A stretch of DNA of 64,000 nt, taken from assembly GCA_045541495.1 (NCBI GenBank), contig JAZQJE010000009.1, forward strand, positions 6,666 to 70,665, written 5' to 3'. Shown here piece after piece: positions 43,952 through 52,918 of the stretch. The translations under genes and the position numbers were made by a program. This DNA comes from RGIG3009 sp045541495 (lineage in GTDB: Bacteria > Bacillota > Clostridia > Oscillospirales > Acutalibacteraceae). The notes under the pieces are model-generated. The model ran no database searches. It was not told the DNA's origin and saw nothing but the letters and a program-made list of their open reading frames with translations. The stretch's first letter is position 1. Each line of letters starts with the position of its first letter.

Positions 43952-46240
43952 ATGCAACAAATAAGCGGTTTAGACTACAAAATTCGAGAAATGGCGGGCC
44001 GTATTCGCGAACTGCGGGAGATCGAGGGCTTATCCCCCGAAGACATGGCGCGCAAAACCGATGTGACAACGGAAGAATATCTTCGTTGTGAAAACGGCGA
44101 AAGCGACTTGCACTTTGCCTTTATTTATCGCTGTGCTCAAGCACTCGGTGTGAACGTCACCGATATCATAGAAGGTTACAGCCCCAATTTGAAATCCTAT
44201 ACGGTGACCCGTATGGGTGGGGGACAGGAGATCGCACAAGCCCACGGCATGACCTATTACAATTTAGCGTATGCGTTCCAAAACCGTATCGCTGAGCCGT
44301 TGTATGTGCGCAGCGTATACGACGAAGCCGCCCAAAATCGCGATATCGAACTCACCACCCACGACGGACAGGAATTGGACATCGTGGTGGAAGGCCATTT
44401 GATGGTGCAGATCGGGGAACATCGGGAAGTGTTGGGCCCCGGCGATACCATTTATTTTGACAGTGATACGCCTCACGGGATGATCGCCGTGAAAGGTCAC
44501 GATTGCGTGTTTTATGCCATTGTTCTCAACCCCACGGGCGAACCCATTCCTGAATTGACACCGCAAAAAGCCATTGCCCAAACCACCGTTCCGAAGAAAG
44601 ACCAAAAGGAACGGTTGTACCAGCAGTTTATCGAGGTGGAAGAAAACGAAAAAGGAACCCCCACTTCCATCACTTTTAAAAATACCGATCAGTTTAATTT
44701 TGCCTTTGATCTGGTGGATGAACTGGCCAAACGCGAGCCGGAAAAACTGGCGATGCTGCACCTTTCCCGCGATAAGACCGAACGCCGTTTTACCTTTACG
44801 GATATGAAAAAAGCCTCTAACCAGTGTGCCAACTATTTCAAATCCTTGGGTATCAAAAAAGGCGACCGCGTGATGTTGGTGCTCAAACGCCATTATCAAT
44901 TCTGGTTTGCCATGTTGGGTCTTAACAAATTGGGTGCTGTGGCCATTCCCGCTACCAACCAATTGCAGGAACACGACTTTGAATATCGGTTCCAAACGGC
45001 GGGTGTGTCCGCTATCGTGTGTACCGCCGATGGGGATGTGGCCCACCAAGTGGAGATTGCGGCAGAAAAGTGCTCCACGTTGCAGCATAAACTCATTGTC
45101 AACGGTACCCGTGAGGGATGGCGCAGTTTCGACGAGGAATATCCGTTGTACAGCACCCACTTTAAGCGGACCGATGAATCCCCGTGCGGAGAAGATTTAC
45201 TGTTGATGTTCTTTACTTCCGGCACATCGGGATATCCCAAAATTGCCGCTCATAATCATAAATATCCGCTGGGACATTTCCATACCGCTAAGTACTGGCA
45301 CAACGCCGATCCCGACGGTTTGCACCTCACTATTTCCGATACCGGTTGGGCCAAATCCATGTGGGGAAAACTGTATGGCCAATGGTTGTGTGAGGCGGCC
45401 ACCTTTGTGTATGACTTTGATCGTTTCGATGCGGCGGATATTCTGCCCCTGTTTGCGAAATATCACATCACCACATTCTGTGCACCACCGACCATGTTGC
45501 GGATGATGGTGAAACAGGATATTTCTCAATACGATTTGTCTTCCGTTCAACATATGACCACCGCGGGTGAGGCTCTCAACCCCGAAGTGTATCGCCAATT
45601 TGAAAAAGCCACAGGTTTGCAGATCTTGGAAGGATTCGGTCAATCCGAAAGCACCATGATCATCGGTAACCTGACGGGTGCTTCCCATAAGATCGGGTCC
45701 ATGGGCAAACCCGCGCCGATCTATGATGTGTCGTTGGTGGATGCTGATGGTAATCCCGTCCCCACCGGTGAAGTGGGTGAGATCGTGGTCGATGTGAAAA
45801 ACGGGGCGCCTTGCGGCCTGTTCACCGGATACTATGGTGATCCCGAAAAGACCGCCGAGGTGTGGCACGATGGGTTCTATCACACGGGTGATACCGCGTG
45901 GCGGGACGAAGATGGGTTTTACTGGTATGTGGGCCGTGTGGACGATGTAATCAAATCATCCGGCTACCGTATCGGGCCTTTCGAGATCGAAAGCGTGATC
46001 ATGGAACTGCCCTATGTGTTGGAATGCGGTGTGTCCGCGGCACCCGATGAAGTGCGCGGTCAGATCGTGAAAGCCAGTATCGTACTGACCAAGGGCACCG
46101 AACCCACGGAAGAACTCAAAAAAGAAATTCAAACCTATGTAAAAGAGCATACCGCTCCTTACAAATATCCCCGCTTGATCGTGTTCCGCGACGAGTTGCC
46201 CAAAACCGTCAGTGGCAAGATCCAGCGTAACAAGTTGTGA
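43952..46240 (+). CDS. XRE-HTH/cupin/AMP-forming acyl-CoA synthetase fusion, paralogue 2
   Basis: 762 residues, same three-part architecture as its upstream neighbour: XRE domain (about 13-75), cupin (about 110-205, GQELDIVVEGHLMVQI, DTPHGMIAV), ANL synthetase with TSGTSGYPKIAAH, GFGQSE, YHTGDTAWRDEDGFYWYVGRVDD and catalytic Lys in SGKIQRNKL at the end. Highly similar in the synthetase part, more divergent in the HTH and inter-domain parts. Own T-box (Val specifier) and first gene of the operon with the ferredoxin oxidoreductase and IlvE; isobutyrate is the suggested acid. ATG 43952 after AAAGGAGG. Confidence 0.88.
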   Translation: MQQISGLDYKIREMAGRIRELREIEGLSPEDMARKTDVTTEEYLRCENGESDLHFAFIYRCAQALGVNVTDIIEGYSPNLKSYTVTRMGGGQEIAQAHGMTYYNLAYAFQNRIAEPLYVRSVYDEAAQNRDIELTTHDGQELDIVVEGHLMVQIGEHREVLGPGDTIYFDSDTPHGMIAVKGHDCVFYAIVLNPTGEPIPELTPQKAIAQTTVPKKDQKERLYQQFIEVEENEKGTPTSITFKNTDQFNFAFDLVDELAKREPEKLAMLHLSRDKTERRFTFTDMKKASNQCANYFKSLGIKKGDRVMLVLKRHYQFWFAMLGLNKLGAVAIPATNQLQEHDFEYRFQTAGVSAIVCTADGDVAHQVEIAAEKCSTLQHKLIVNGTREGWRSFDEEYPLYSTHFKRTDESPCGEDLLLMFFTSGTSGYPKIAAHNHKYPLGHFHTAKYWHNADPDGLHLTISDTGWAKSMWGKLYGQWLCEAATFVYDFDRFDAADILPLFAKYHITTFCAPPTMLRMMVKQDISQYDLSSVQHMTTAGEALNPEVYRQFEKATGLQILEGFGQSESTMIIGNLTGASHKIGSMGKPAPIYDVSLVDADGNPVPTGEVGEIVVDVKNGAPCGLFTGYYGDPEKTAEVWHDGFYHTGDTAWRDEDGFYWYVGRVDDVIKSSGYRIGPFEIESVIMELPYVLECGVSAAPDEVRGQIVKASIVLTKGTEPTEELKKEIQTYVKEHTAPYKYPRLIVFRDELPKTVSGKIQRNKL

Positions 46241-46245
46241 TTGTT

Positions 46246-46911
46246 ATGATACCTGATAAACGAATTGTGTTATTGGCGGGTCACTACGGCAGCGGCAAAA
46301 CCAATGTGGCGGTCAACGCCGCGTTGGCTATCAAAAAGCGGCACAACCGTGTGGCCATCGCCGACTTGGACATCGTCAATCCGTATTTTCGGAGCAAAGA
46401 CAGTGCCGATGAGTTGGAACAACACGGTATTCGGCTGATCTGCTCCGATTATGCCAACACCAACGTGGACATTCCCGCATTGCCGCCGGATCTGTACGCC
46501 ATTATTGACGATACGACCTTGTACACCGTCATCGACGTAGGCGGTGACGATCGCGGCGCGTTGGCGCTGGGGCGGTTATCGCCGTCCATCCTCAAAGAAA
46601 ACGACTACGCTATGTTAATGGTCATCAACCATTATCGGCCGCTCACCCGCACCCCGGAGGAGGTAGCGGAAGTGATGGCGGAAATTCAGTTGGCGGGCGG
46701 ATTGCCTTTTACGGGGTTGGTAAACAACTCTAACTTGGGTGCCGATACCACCGCCGACGATGTGTTGGCATCCATGGCGTATGCCGAGGAAACCGCGCGG
46801 CTCACCGGTCTACCGCTCACGATGACCACCGTCGATGCGTCGTTGTACGACGAACTTAAAATTAAGATTCCCCATCTCTTTCCGTTGCAGTTGCAACGCA
46901 GAGTGGTATAA
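46246..46911 (+). CDS. MinD/ParA-like P-loop ATPase of unknown role
   Basis: 221 residues. Walker A GHYGSGKTNVAV near 12 lacks the deviant second lysine of ParA/MinD at the usual place, followed by ADLDIVNPYFRSKD and IDVGGDDRGALALG as Walker B. SIMIBI-class fold; it resembles nucleotide-binding proteins often found beside 2-oxoacid oxidoreductases in Clostridia. It could help cluster insertion or complex assembly, which is speculation. ATG 46246 is 5 bases past the previous stop; a GTG at 46237 overlapping that stop is an alternative; no clear ribosome site, so coupling is likely. Confidence 0.8.
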   Translation: MIPDKRIVLLAGHYGSGKTNVAVNAALAIKKRHNRVAIADLDIVNPYFRSKDSADELEQHGIRLICSDYANTNVDIPALPPDLYAIIDDTTLYTVIDVGGDDRGALALGRLSPSILKENDYAMLMVINHYRPLTRTPEEVAEVMAEIQLAGGLPFTGLVNNSNLGADTTADDVLASMAYAEETARLTGLPLTMTTVDASLYDELKIKIPHLFPLQLQRRVV

Positions 46912-46926
46912 AAAGGAGAATGTGCT

Positions 46927-47133
46927 ATGGCAAAACTTACTTTCAAAACAGACAACTGCAAGGGTTGCGGCTTGTGCGTAGACGCTTGCCCTAAACACCT
47001 GTTGCGGCTGTCTCCCGACAAGATCAATAAAAAGGGTCATCATCCCGCCGAGATCACCGATCAGGAAGCCTGTGTCGGTTGCGCGGCGTGCGCGATGATG
47101 TGCCCCGATTGTGTTATCAAGGTGGAGAGGTGA
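46927..47133 (+). CDS. 2-oxoacid:ferredoxin oxidoreductase, delta (2x[4Fe-4S] ferredoxin) subunit
   Basis: 68 residues with two CxxCxxCxxxC cluster motifs: CKGCGLCVDACP and CVGCAACAMMCP. This is the ferredoxin-like subunit of four-subunit VOR/KOR complexes, passing electrons between ferredoxin and the TPP centre. It precedes alpha, beta and gamma genes with 5-base spacing. Confidence 0.92.
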   Translation: MAKLTFKTDNCKGCGLCVDACPKHLLRLSPDKINKKGHHPAEITDQEACVGCAACAMMCPDCVIKVER

Positions 47134-47138
47134 GAACA

Positions 47139-48206
47139 ATGGCAGAAAAAGTATTGATGAAAGGTAACGAAGCCATCGCCGAAGCGGCGATTCACGCGGG
47201 TTGCCGCCATTATTTCGGATATCCCATCACGCCCCAGACGGAAGTAGCCGCTTATATGGCCAAACGGATGCCGAAGATCGGCGGTACGTTCCTGCAAGCG
47301 GAAAGTGAGATCGCGGCTATCAACATGGTCTACGGTGTTGCCGCTACGGGTAAACGGGTCATGACCTCCTCTTCTAGCCCCGGTATTTCGCTGAAAAGCG
47401 AGGGCTTGTCTTATTTAGCGGGTGCGGATCTGCCGTCCTTGGTGGTCAACGTTCAGCGCGGCGGTCCGGGCTTGGGCGGTATCCAACCTAGTCAGGCGGA
47501 CTATTTCCAAGCCACCAAAGGCGGCGGCCATGGCGACTTCCGCATGTTGGTGTTGGCACCCTCTTCCGTGCAGGAGATGGCGGAACTGACCATCAAAGGG
47601 TTCGAGTTAGCGGATACCTACCGCATGACCGCCATGATTTTGGCGGATGGTACCATGGGTCAGATGATGGAGCCTGTGGAACTGGATCTGGAAGTGAAAC
47701 CCGCTCCTGAGAAACCGTGGGCTACCACCGGCACGGGTATGGCACGGGAACATAATATCGTGAATTCCTTGTTCCTCTCTCCCGAAGAATTGGAGAAATT
47801 TAACTTTGATCGGTATGAGAAGTATCGCTACATTGAAGAAAACGAAGCGCTGTATGAGGAATACATGATGGACGACGCGGATATCTGCGTAGTGGCGTTC
47901 GGCATTGCCGCCCGTGTATCCAAAAACGCCATCAACGAAGCGCGCAAAAAAGGCATCAAAGTGGGACTCATCCGTCCCATCACCCTGTGGCCGTTCCCCG
48001 TGGTGCCCTTTAAGAAAGCGGTTGGCCATGTGAAAGAGTTTATCAGCGTGGAACTGTCTATGGGTCAGATGATCGAGGACGTGCGGCTGGCTATCGAATG
48101 TAAAGCACCGGTAACCCTGTGTAACCGCGCGGGTGGTATGATTCCCTCGCCCGAACAGGTGTTGGCCGCCATTGAGAAAGCAAACGAGAACGGAGGTGCT
48201 CGGTAA
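47139..48206 (+). CDS. 2-oxoacid:ferredoxin oxidoreductase, alpha subunit (VorB/KorA type)
   Basis: 355 residues. POR_N pyrimidine-domain signatures GNEAIAEAAIHAGCRHYFGYPITPQTE (shown in part: FGYPITPQTE) and AESEIAAINMVYGVAATG, then SSSSPGISLKSEGLSYLAG. Together with beta it binds TPP and the 2-oxoacid. The VOR versus KOR distinction cannot be made from this subunit alone; operon context favours branched-chain substrates. GGAGAGG before ATG 47139. Confidence 0.92.
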   Translation: MAEKVLMKGNEAIAEAAIHAGCRHYFGYPITPQTEVAAYMAKRMPKIGGTFLQAESEIAAINMVYGVAATGKRVMTSSSSPGISLKSEGLSYLAGADLPSLVVNVQRGGPGLGGIQPSQADYFQATKGGGHGDFRMLVLAPSSVQEMAELTIKGFELADTYRMTAMILADGTMGQMMEPVELDLEVKPAPEKPWATTGTGMAREHNIVNSLFLSPEELEKFNFDRYEKYRYIEENEALYEEYMMDDADICVVAFGIAARVSKNAINEARKKGIKVGLIRPITLWPFPVVPFKKAVGHVKEFISVELSMGQMIEDVRLAIECKAPVTLCNRAGGMIPSPEQVLAAIEKANENGGAR

Positions 48207-48964
48207 TGATCGTATTTGACAGACCTCATGCCTTGGCAGATGTGCCCATGCATTATTGCCCCGGTTGTACCCACGGTATCATTCATCGGTTGGTAGCGGA
48301 AGCCATCGACGAACTGGGCATCGAAGGCAAGACCATCGGCATTGCGCCTGTGGGTTGTTCCGTGTTTGCCTATAACTATTTTAATTGCGATACCATCGAA
48401 GCCGCCCACGGCCGTGCGCCCGCGGTGGCCACCGGTGTCAAACGTGCCGATCCCGAAAATCACATTGTGTTTACTTATCAAGGTGACGGCGATTTGGCGT
48501 CCATCGGTATGGCGGAAACCGTTCATGCCGCTGCCCGTAACGAGAACATCACCGTGATCTTCGTCAACAACGCCATCTACGGTATGACCGGTGGTCAAAT
48601 GGCACCTACTTCCCTGGTGGGACAGGTCACCCAGACCTCTCCTTACGGCCGTGACCCCCAACAATGCGGCTATCCTGTGAAAGTGTGTGAAATGCTGTCT
48701 CAACTGGAAGGCCCCGAATACTTGGAGCGTGTGACGGTCAACAGCGTGAAAAACATCCGCAAAGCCAAAGCCGCTATTAAGAAGGCGTTTCAAAACCAAA
48801 TCGACGGCAAAGGTTTTTCGTTGGTAGAAGTGGTGTCCACCTGTCCCACCAACTGGGGCATGACACCGCAAGCGGCGCTGAAATGGATCGACGATAACAT
48901 GCTGCCCTACTATCCGTTGGGCGTGTATAAGGATCGCTCCGCAGAACAGGAGGCAAACGCATGA
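48206..48964 (+). CDS. 2-oxoacid:ferredoxin oxidoreductase, beta (TPP-binding) subunit
   Basis: 252 residues. HYCPGCTHGIIHRL at the start supplies a cluster/active-site region, and the TPP motif runs GDGDLASIGM...NNAIYGMTGGQMAPTS (GDGD then NN). It carries the thiamine diphosphate that makes or breaks the C-C bond to CO2. The ATG shares one base with the alpha stop (TAATG). Confidence 0.94.
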   Translation: MIVFDRPHALADVPMHYCPGCTHGIIHRLVAEAIDELGIEGKTIGIAPVGCSVFAYNYFNCDTIEAAHGRAPAVATGVKRADPENHIVFTYQGDGDLASIGMAETVHAAARNENITVIFVNNAIYGMTGGQMAPTSLVGQVTQTSPYGRDPQQCGYPVKVCEMLSQLEGPEYLERVTVNSVKNIRKAKAAIKKAFQNQIDGKGFSLVEVVSTCPTNWGMTPQAALKWIDDNMLPYYPLGVYKDRSAEQEANA

Positions 48965-49500
48965 CCAGACAATATTTGTTTTCCGGTTTCGGCGGACAAG
49001 GGATTTTGTTTACCGGTAAATTCATGGCGTACAAAGGTTTGATGGAAGAGAAACAAGTCAGTTGGTTGCCTTCCTACGGCCCCGAAATGCGCGGCGGTAC
49101 TGCCAGTTGCGGTGTTATCATCAGCGACGAGCAGGTGGGTTCTCCCATCGTGTCCAATCCCGATGTGTTGATCGCCATGAATCTGCCCTCGCTGGATAAA
49201 TACGAAGATGCGGTGGTATCCGGCGGCTATATTTTTGCGGATTCTTCGCTTATCGAGAGAAAAGTGAAGCGGGACGATGTGCAGGTGTATTACATTCCCG
49301 CCACCCGTCTTGCGGGCGAAAACGGCATGCCCACCCTTGCTAACATGATTATGGCGGGCAAATTGCTTAGCGTATTCGGCGAAAACGGGGAAGAAGACCT
49401 GCGCCGCGCGCTGGGAAAAGTAATTTCTGCCAAACGTGCCGATATGTTGGAAACCAATTTAAAAGCCATGCAACTCGGCGCTGATTATAAGGAGGACTGA
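48961..49500 (+). CDS. 2-oxoacid:ferredoxin oxidoreductase, gamma subunit
   Basis: 179 residues, POR gamma domain: FSGFGGQGILFTGKFMA at the N-terminus and SWLPSYGPEMRGGTASCGVIIS, the CoA-interacting part. ATGA overlap with the beta gene. Completes a four-subunit, CoA-dependent enzyme. Confidence 0.94.
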   Translation: MTRQYLFSGFGGQGILFTGKFMAYKGLMEEKQVSWLPSYGPEMRGGTASCGVIISDEQVGSPIVSNPDVLIAMNLPSLDKYEDAVVSGGYIFADSSLIERKVKRDDVQVYYIPATRLAGENGMPTLANMIMAGKLLSVFGENGEEDLRRALGKVISAKRADMLETNLKAMQLGADYKED

Positions 49501-49502
49501 TT

Positions 49503-50567
49503 ATGAATATCACCATTACCAAAACCTCCTGCCCGAAAGAAAAACCGGACAGTAGCACCCTGGGCTTCGGTCAGATCTTTACCGACCACATGTTTATGAT
49601 GGATTACAGTACCGAAAAAGGTTGGTATGACGCGCGGATCATTCCGTTTGGTCCCATCGCCCTGCATCCCGCTTCCACCGTGCTTCACTACGGCGCGGAG
49701 ATCTTTGAGGGCCTGAAAGCCTATCGTCGGGCAGACGGACAAGTACAGATGTTCCGTCCCATGGAAAACATCCGCCGTTTAAACACTTCTGCGGAGCGGT
49801 TGTGCTTGCCCACCATCCCCGAAGAGGACGCGTTTGAAGCGCTCACCACTTTTGTGGAATTGGAACAAGATTGGACACCCTCCGCACCCGGTACGTCGTT
49901 GTATCTCCGCCCGTTCTTATACGGCAACGACCAAACGCTGGGCGTTCACGGCGTACACAACGCCACCTTTGTGATCATTGCGTCCCCTGTTGGCAGCTAT
50001 TACAAAGAGGGCATCAACCCCGTAAAGATCATGATCGAAGATCAAGATGTGCGCGCGGTCCGCGGCGGTACAGGCTATGCCAAATGCGGCGGTAATTATG
50101 CCGCCAGCACCCGTGCCGGTGAACGCGCGGCCAAACAAGGCTATTCGCAGGTTTTGTGGTTGGACGGCGTGGAACGCAAATACATCGAAGAAGTGGGCGC
50201 CATGAATGTGATGTTCAAAATAAACGGCAAGATCGTCACGCCCATGTTATCCGGCTCCATCCTGCCCGGTATCACCCGCAAATCCTGTATTGAAGTGTTG
50301 AAAAACGAGGGGTATACCGTCAACGAACGGTTGCTCAGCGTGGACGAACTGGCGAAAGCCATGGAAGACGGCACTTTGGAAGAGGCGTGGGGTTGCGGCA
50401 CCGCCGCTGTCGTTTCGCCCATCGGTGAATTGTGCTATCAGGGCAAACGCTACACCGTGAACAACGGCGAGATCGGCGAGGTGACCCAGCACTTGTACGA
50501 TACCCTCACAGGTATTCAGTGGGGAAAACTGGAAGATACCTACGGCTGGACATATCCCCTCAATTGA
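49503..50567 (+). CDS. ilvE: Branched-chain amino acid aminotransferase
   Basis: 354 residues, class IV PLP enzyme of the eukaryote-like BCAT branch. Contains LHYGAEIFEGLKAYR, YLRPFLYGND and the PLP lysine K194 in GYAKCGGNYAAS, then EEVGAMNVMF and TPMLSGSILPGITR. It interconverts 2-oxo acids and Val/Leu/Ile with glutamate. As last gene of the T-box 2 operon it gives the strongest evidence that the oxidoreductase handles branched 2-oxo acids. Confidence 0.96.
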   Translation: MNITITKTSCPKEKPDSSTLGFGQIFTDHMFMMDYSTEKGWYDARIIPFGPIALHPASTVLHYGAEIFEGLKAYRRADGQVQMFRPMENIRRLNTSAERLCLPTIPEEDAFEALTTFVELEQDWTPSAPGTSLYLRPFLYGNDQTLGVHGVHNATFVIIASPVGSYYKEGINPVKIMIEDQDVRAVRGGTGYAKCGGNYAASTRAGERAAKQGYSQVLWLDGVERKYIEEVGAMNVMFKINGKIVTPMLSGSILPGITRKSCIEVLKNEGYTVNERLLSVDELAKAMEDGTLEEAWGCGTAAVVSPIGELCYQGKRYTVNNGEIGEVTQHLYDTLTGIQWGKLEDTYGWTYPLN

Positions 50568-50569
50568 TC

Positions 50570-50602
50570 AAAAAGGCGCTTCATACGAAGCGCCTTTTTT
50601 CT
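50570..50602 (+). terminator. Terminator of the branched-chain operon
   Basis: 12-bp stem AAAAGGCGCTTC/GAAGCGCCTTTT with ATAC loop and T run. Confidence 0.95.
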
Positions 50603-50613
50603 GCGTTATGCCC

Positions 50614-50642
50614 TTGACATTGCCGAGGGGATTGAGTATAAT
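50614..50642 (+). promoter_or_regulatory. Consensus SigmaA promoter of greA-lysS
   Basis: TTGACA (50614-50619), 17 bases, TATAAT (50637-50642). Confidence 0.95.
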
Positions 50643-50686
50643 AACTCTGTTGTACCATAATTTAACGCCAAAGGGAGATAGAAACA

Positions 50687-51160
50687 ATGGCGAAACAAAC
50701 CGTTATTACCGATGAAGGTCTTAAAAAACTCGAGGCGGAACTGGAAGAATTAAAAACCGTTAAACGGAAAGAAGTGGCCGAAAAGATCAAGGTTGCTCTT
50801 GGTTACGGTGACCTTTCCGAAAACAGTGAATACGACGAAGCGAAAAACGAACAGGCCATTATTGAAGGACGTATCGCTGAAATAGAAAATCAATTAAAAA
50901 ATGTCCGTGTGTTGGATGAAGCCGAGATCGGCACCGAAAGTGTGCATATCGGTTCCACCGTCACCGTTCGCGAAAAGGGCAGCAAGGTGAAAGAGACCTA
51001 TCGCATTGTGGGTTCTACTGAGGCAGATCCCCTCAACGGTAAGATCTCCGACGAATCCCCCATCGGCAGTGCTCTTTTGGGACACCGCAAAAACGACCAA
51101 GTGGAAGTGGAAACTCCCGGCGGCGTGATTGTCCTGACGGTCGTGGATATCACGAAATAA
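50687..51160 (+). CDS. greA: Transcription elongation factor GreA
   Basis: 157 residues. N-terminal coiled coil with the acidic tip GDLSENSEYDEAKNEQ (the D and E that activate transcript cleavage) and C-terminal FKBP-like domain ending SPIGSALLGHRKNDQVEV. Rescues backtracked RNA polymerase. greA-lysS adjacency is common in Bacillota; 67 bases separate them. Confidence 0.97.
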   Translation: MAKQTVITDEGLKKLEAELEELKTVKRKEVAEKIKVALGYGDLSENSEYDEAKNEQAIIEGRIAEIENQLKNVRVLDEAEIGTESVHIGSTVTVREKGSKVKETYRIVGSTEADPLNGKISDESPIGSALLGHRKNDQVEVETPGGVIVLTVVDITK

Positions 51161-51227
51161 AACAGCTTAAGCGGGCGCGGTGACGATAACGTCGCCCGCC
51201 CACTTTCGGTTTAAGGAGAATACAATT

Positions 51228-52787
51228 ATGAGTGAAGTTAACAATCAAGTTCCTGAAATGACCCAGCAACAACTCAGCGAATTGTTGCAGGTTCGTCGCG
51301 ACAAACTGGCTGCTCTGTGCGAAGCCGGTCAAAACCCCTATGAAGTCACCAAATACGATGTGACCGCCTATACCACCGATGCCCGCACCGAATACGAGCG
51401 GCAGGAAGCGGCGTATTTGGCGGAGAACGGCCAACCCGAAGAGGGACAAGCCATCGAATTAACGCCCGCTCTCGAAGTGTCCATTGCGGGCCGTATGATG
51501 AGTCGTCGTGTTATGGGTAAAGCCAGTTTCCTCGATCTTCACGACAGCATGGGCCGTATTCAGGTGTATGTGAGCCGCGGCGATGTGGGGGAAGAGGTGT
51601 ATGCCGCGTTCAAAAAATGGGACATCGGCGATATCATCGGTCTTACGGGGTATGTGTTCCGCACCCGCATGGGTGAAGTTTCGGTGCATGCCACGTCGGT
51701 AAAACTGCTCAGCAAATCCCTGTTGCCATTGCCGGAGAAATACCACGGTTTGAAAGATACGGATACTCGCTATCGTCAACGGTATCTGGATCTTATCGTG
51801 AATCCCGAAGTAAAAGATACGTTTATCAAACGCTCCCGTATCTTAAAAGAAGTGCGCGCGTATCTGGACAGTAAAGGGTTCTTGGAAGTGGACACCCCCA
51901 TTTTGGTACCGATGGAGATCGGCGCGGCGGCGCGCTCCTTCGCCACCCATCACAATACGCTGGATATGGATATGTATCTGCGTATCGAAACGGAACTGTA
52001 CTTAAAACGACTGATCGTCGGCGGTATGCATCGGGTGTATGAAGTGGGTCGTATTTTCCGTAACGAAGGCATGGACACCAAGCACAACCCCGAATTTACC
52101 ACCGTGGAACTGTACCAAGCCTTCACCGATTACTATGGCATGATGGATCTGGTAGAAGAACTGTACACCCTGTTGGCAGAGAAGATCTGTGGTAGCCGCG
52201 TGATCACCTATCAAGGCAAAGAAATCGACATGGGTCACTGGGAACGTCTGACCATGGCGGAAGCAGTGAAAAAATACGCGGGTTGCGACTATTACGCCTG
52301 GGAGACCGACGAGGATGCCCGCGCCTGTGCCAAAGAAAAGCACGTGGACGTTCCTGCCGATGCCACCAAGGGCACGGTGCTGGTGGAACTGTTCGATGCC
52401 TATGTGGAAGAACATCTCATTCAGCCCACCTTTATCTACGATTATCCCGTGGAGAACAGTCCTCTTGCCAAACGCAAGCCCGAAGATCCTCGCTTTACCG
52501 AGCGGTTTGAGTATTTTATCAACGCTACGGAATTTGGTAATGCGTTCAGTGAGTTGAACGATCCCATCGATCAAAAAGAACGGTTTGAAGCACAGGTAGC
52601 GGCCAAACGCACCGCCGATCCCGATACCAAAGCCGAAGTGGACTACGACTATGTGACCGCTCTGGAATACGGCATGCCCCCCACGGGCGGCCTCGGTTTC
52701 GGTATCGACCGTCTGGTCATGTTACTGACCGACAGTGCTTCCATCCGTGATGTGTTACTGTTCCCCACAATGAAGCCGTTAGATTAA
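51228..52787 (+). CDS. lysS: Lysyl-tRNA synthetase (class II)
   Basis: 519 residues. N-terminal OB anticodon-binding domain (about 80-190), then class II motifs: motif 1 near FLEVDTPILVP, motif 2 FRNEGMDTKHNPEFT and motif 3 GLGFGIDRLVMLLTD, ending FPTMKPLD. AAGGAG precedes ATG 51228. Its last 18 bases are repeated at 54268 and 55456 downstream, flanking an AT-rich island, so its extreme 3' end may derive from an insertion. Confidence 0.97.
   Translation: MSEVNNQVPEMTQQQLSELLQVRRDKLAALCEAGQNPYEVTKYDVTAYTTDARTEYERQEAAYLAENGQPEEGQAIELTPALEVSIAGRMMSRRVMGKASFLDLHDSMGRIQVYVSRGDVGEEVYAAFKKWDIGDIIGLTGYVFRTRMGEVSVHATSVKLLSKSLLPLPEKYHGLKDTDTRYRQRYLDLIVNPEVKDTFIKRSRILKEVRAYLDSKGFLEVDTPILVPMEIGAAARSFATHHNTLDMDMYLRIETELYLKRLIVGGMHRVYEVGRIFRNEGMDTKHNPEFTTVELYQAFTDYYGMMDLVEELYTLLAEKICGSRVITYQGKEIDMGHWERLTMAEAVKKYAGCDYYAWETDEDARACAKEKHVDVPADATKGTVLVELFDAYVEEHLIQPTFIYDYPVENSPLAKRKPEDPRFTERFEYFINATEFGNAFSELNDPIDQKERFEAQVAAKRTADPDTKAEVDYDYVTALEYGMPPTGGLGFGIDRLVMLLTDSASIRDVLLFPTMKPLD
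52762..52787 (+). repeat. Direct repeat copy 1: lysS 3' end
   Basis: TCCCCACA then ATGAAGCCGTTAGATTAA, ending at the lysS stop. 24 of 26 bases match copy 3 at 55448-55473; the two differences are synonymous third-position changes. Confidence 0.85.
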
Positions 52788-52797
52788 TAAATTTTTG

Positions 52798-52833
52798 TAA
52801 CCCAAGATATCTTTGGGTATCTTGGGTTATTTT
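52798..52833 (+). terminator. Terminator after lysS (island-type)
   Basis: 12-bp stem TAACCCAAGATA/TATCTTGGGTTA followed by TTTT. Similar in sequence and layout to the terminator after copy 2 (54296-54335), unlike the GC-rich terminators elsewhere in the window. Confidence 0.88.
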
Positions 52834-52918
52834 AATATTTAAAGGAGTTTTAAATTAAATTTCACAGAAAAGCAATTTTTATCAACCATTTTGCTTCTAA
52901 TTGTGCTATACTTATATT

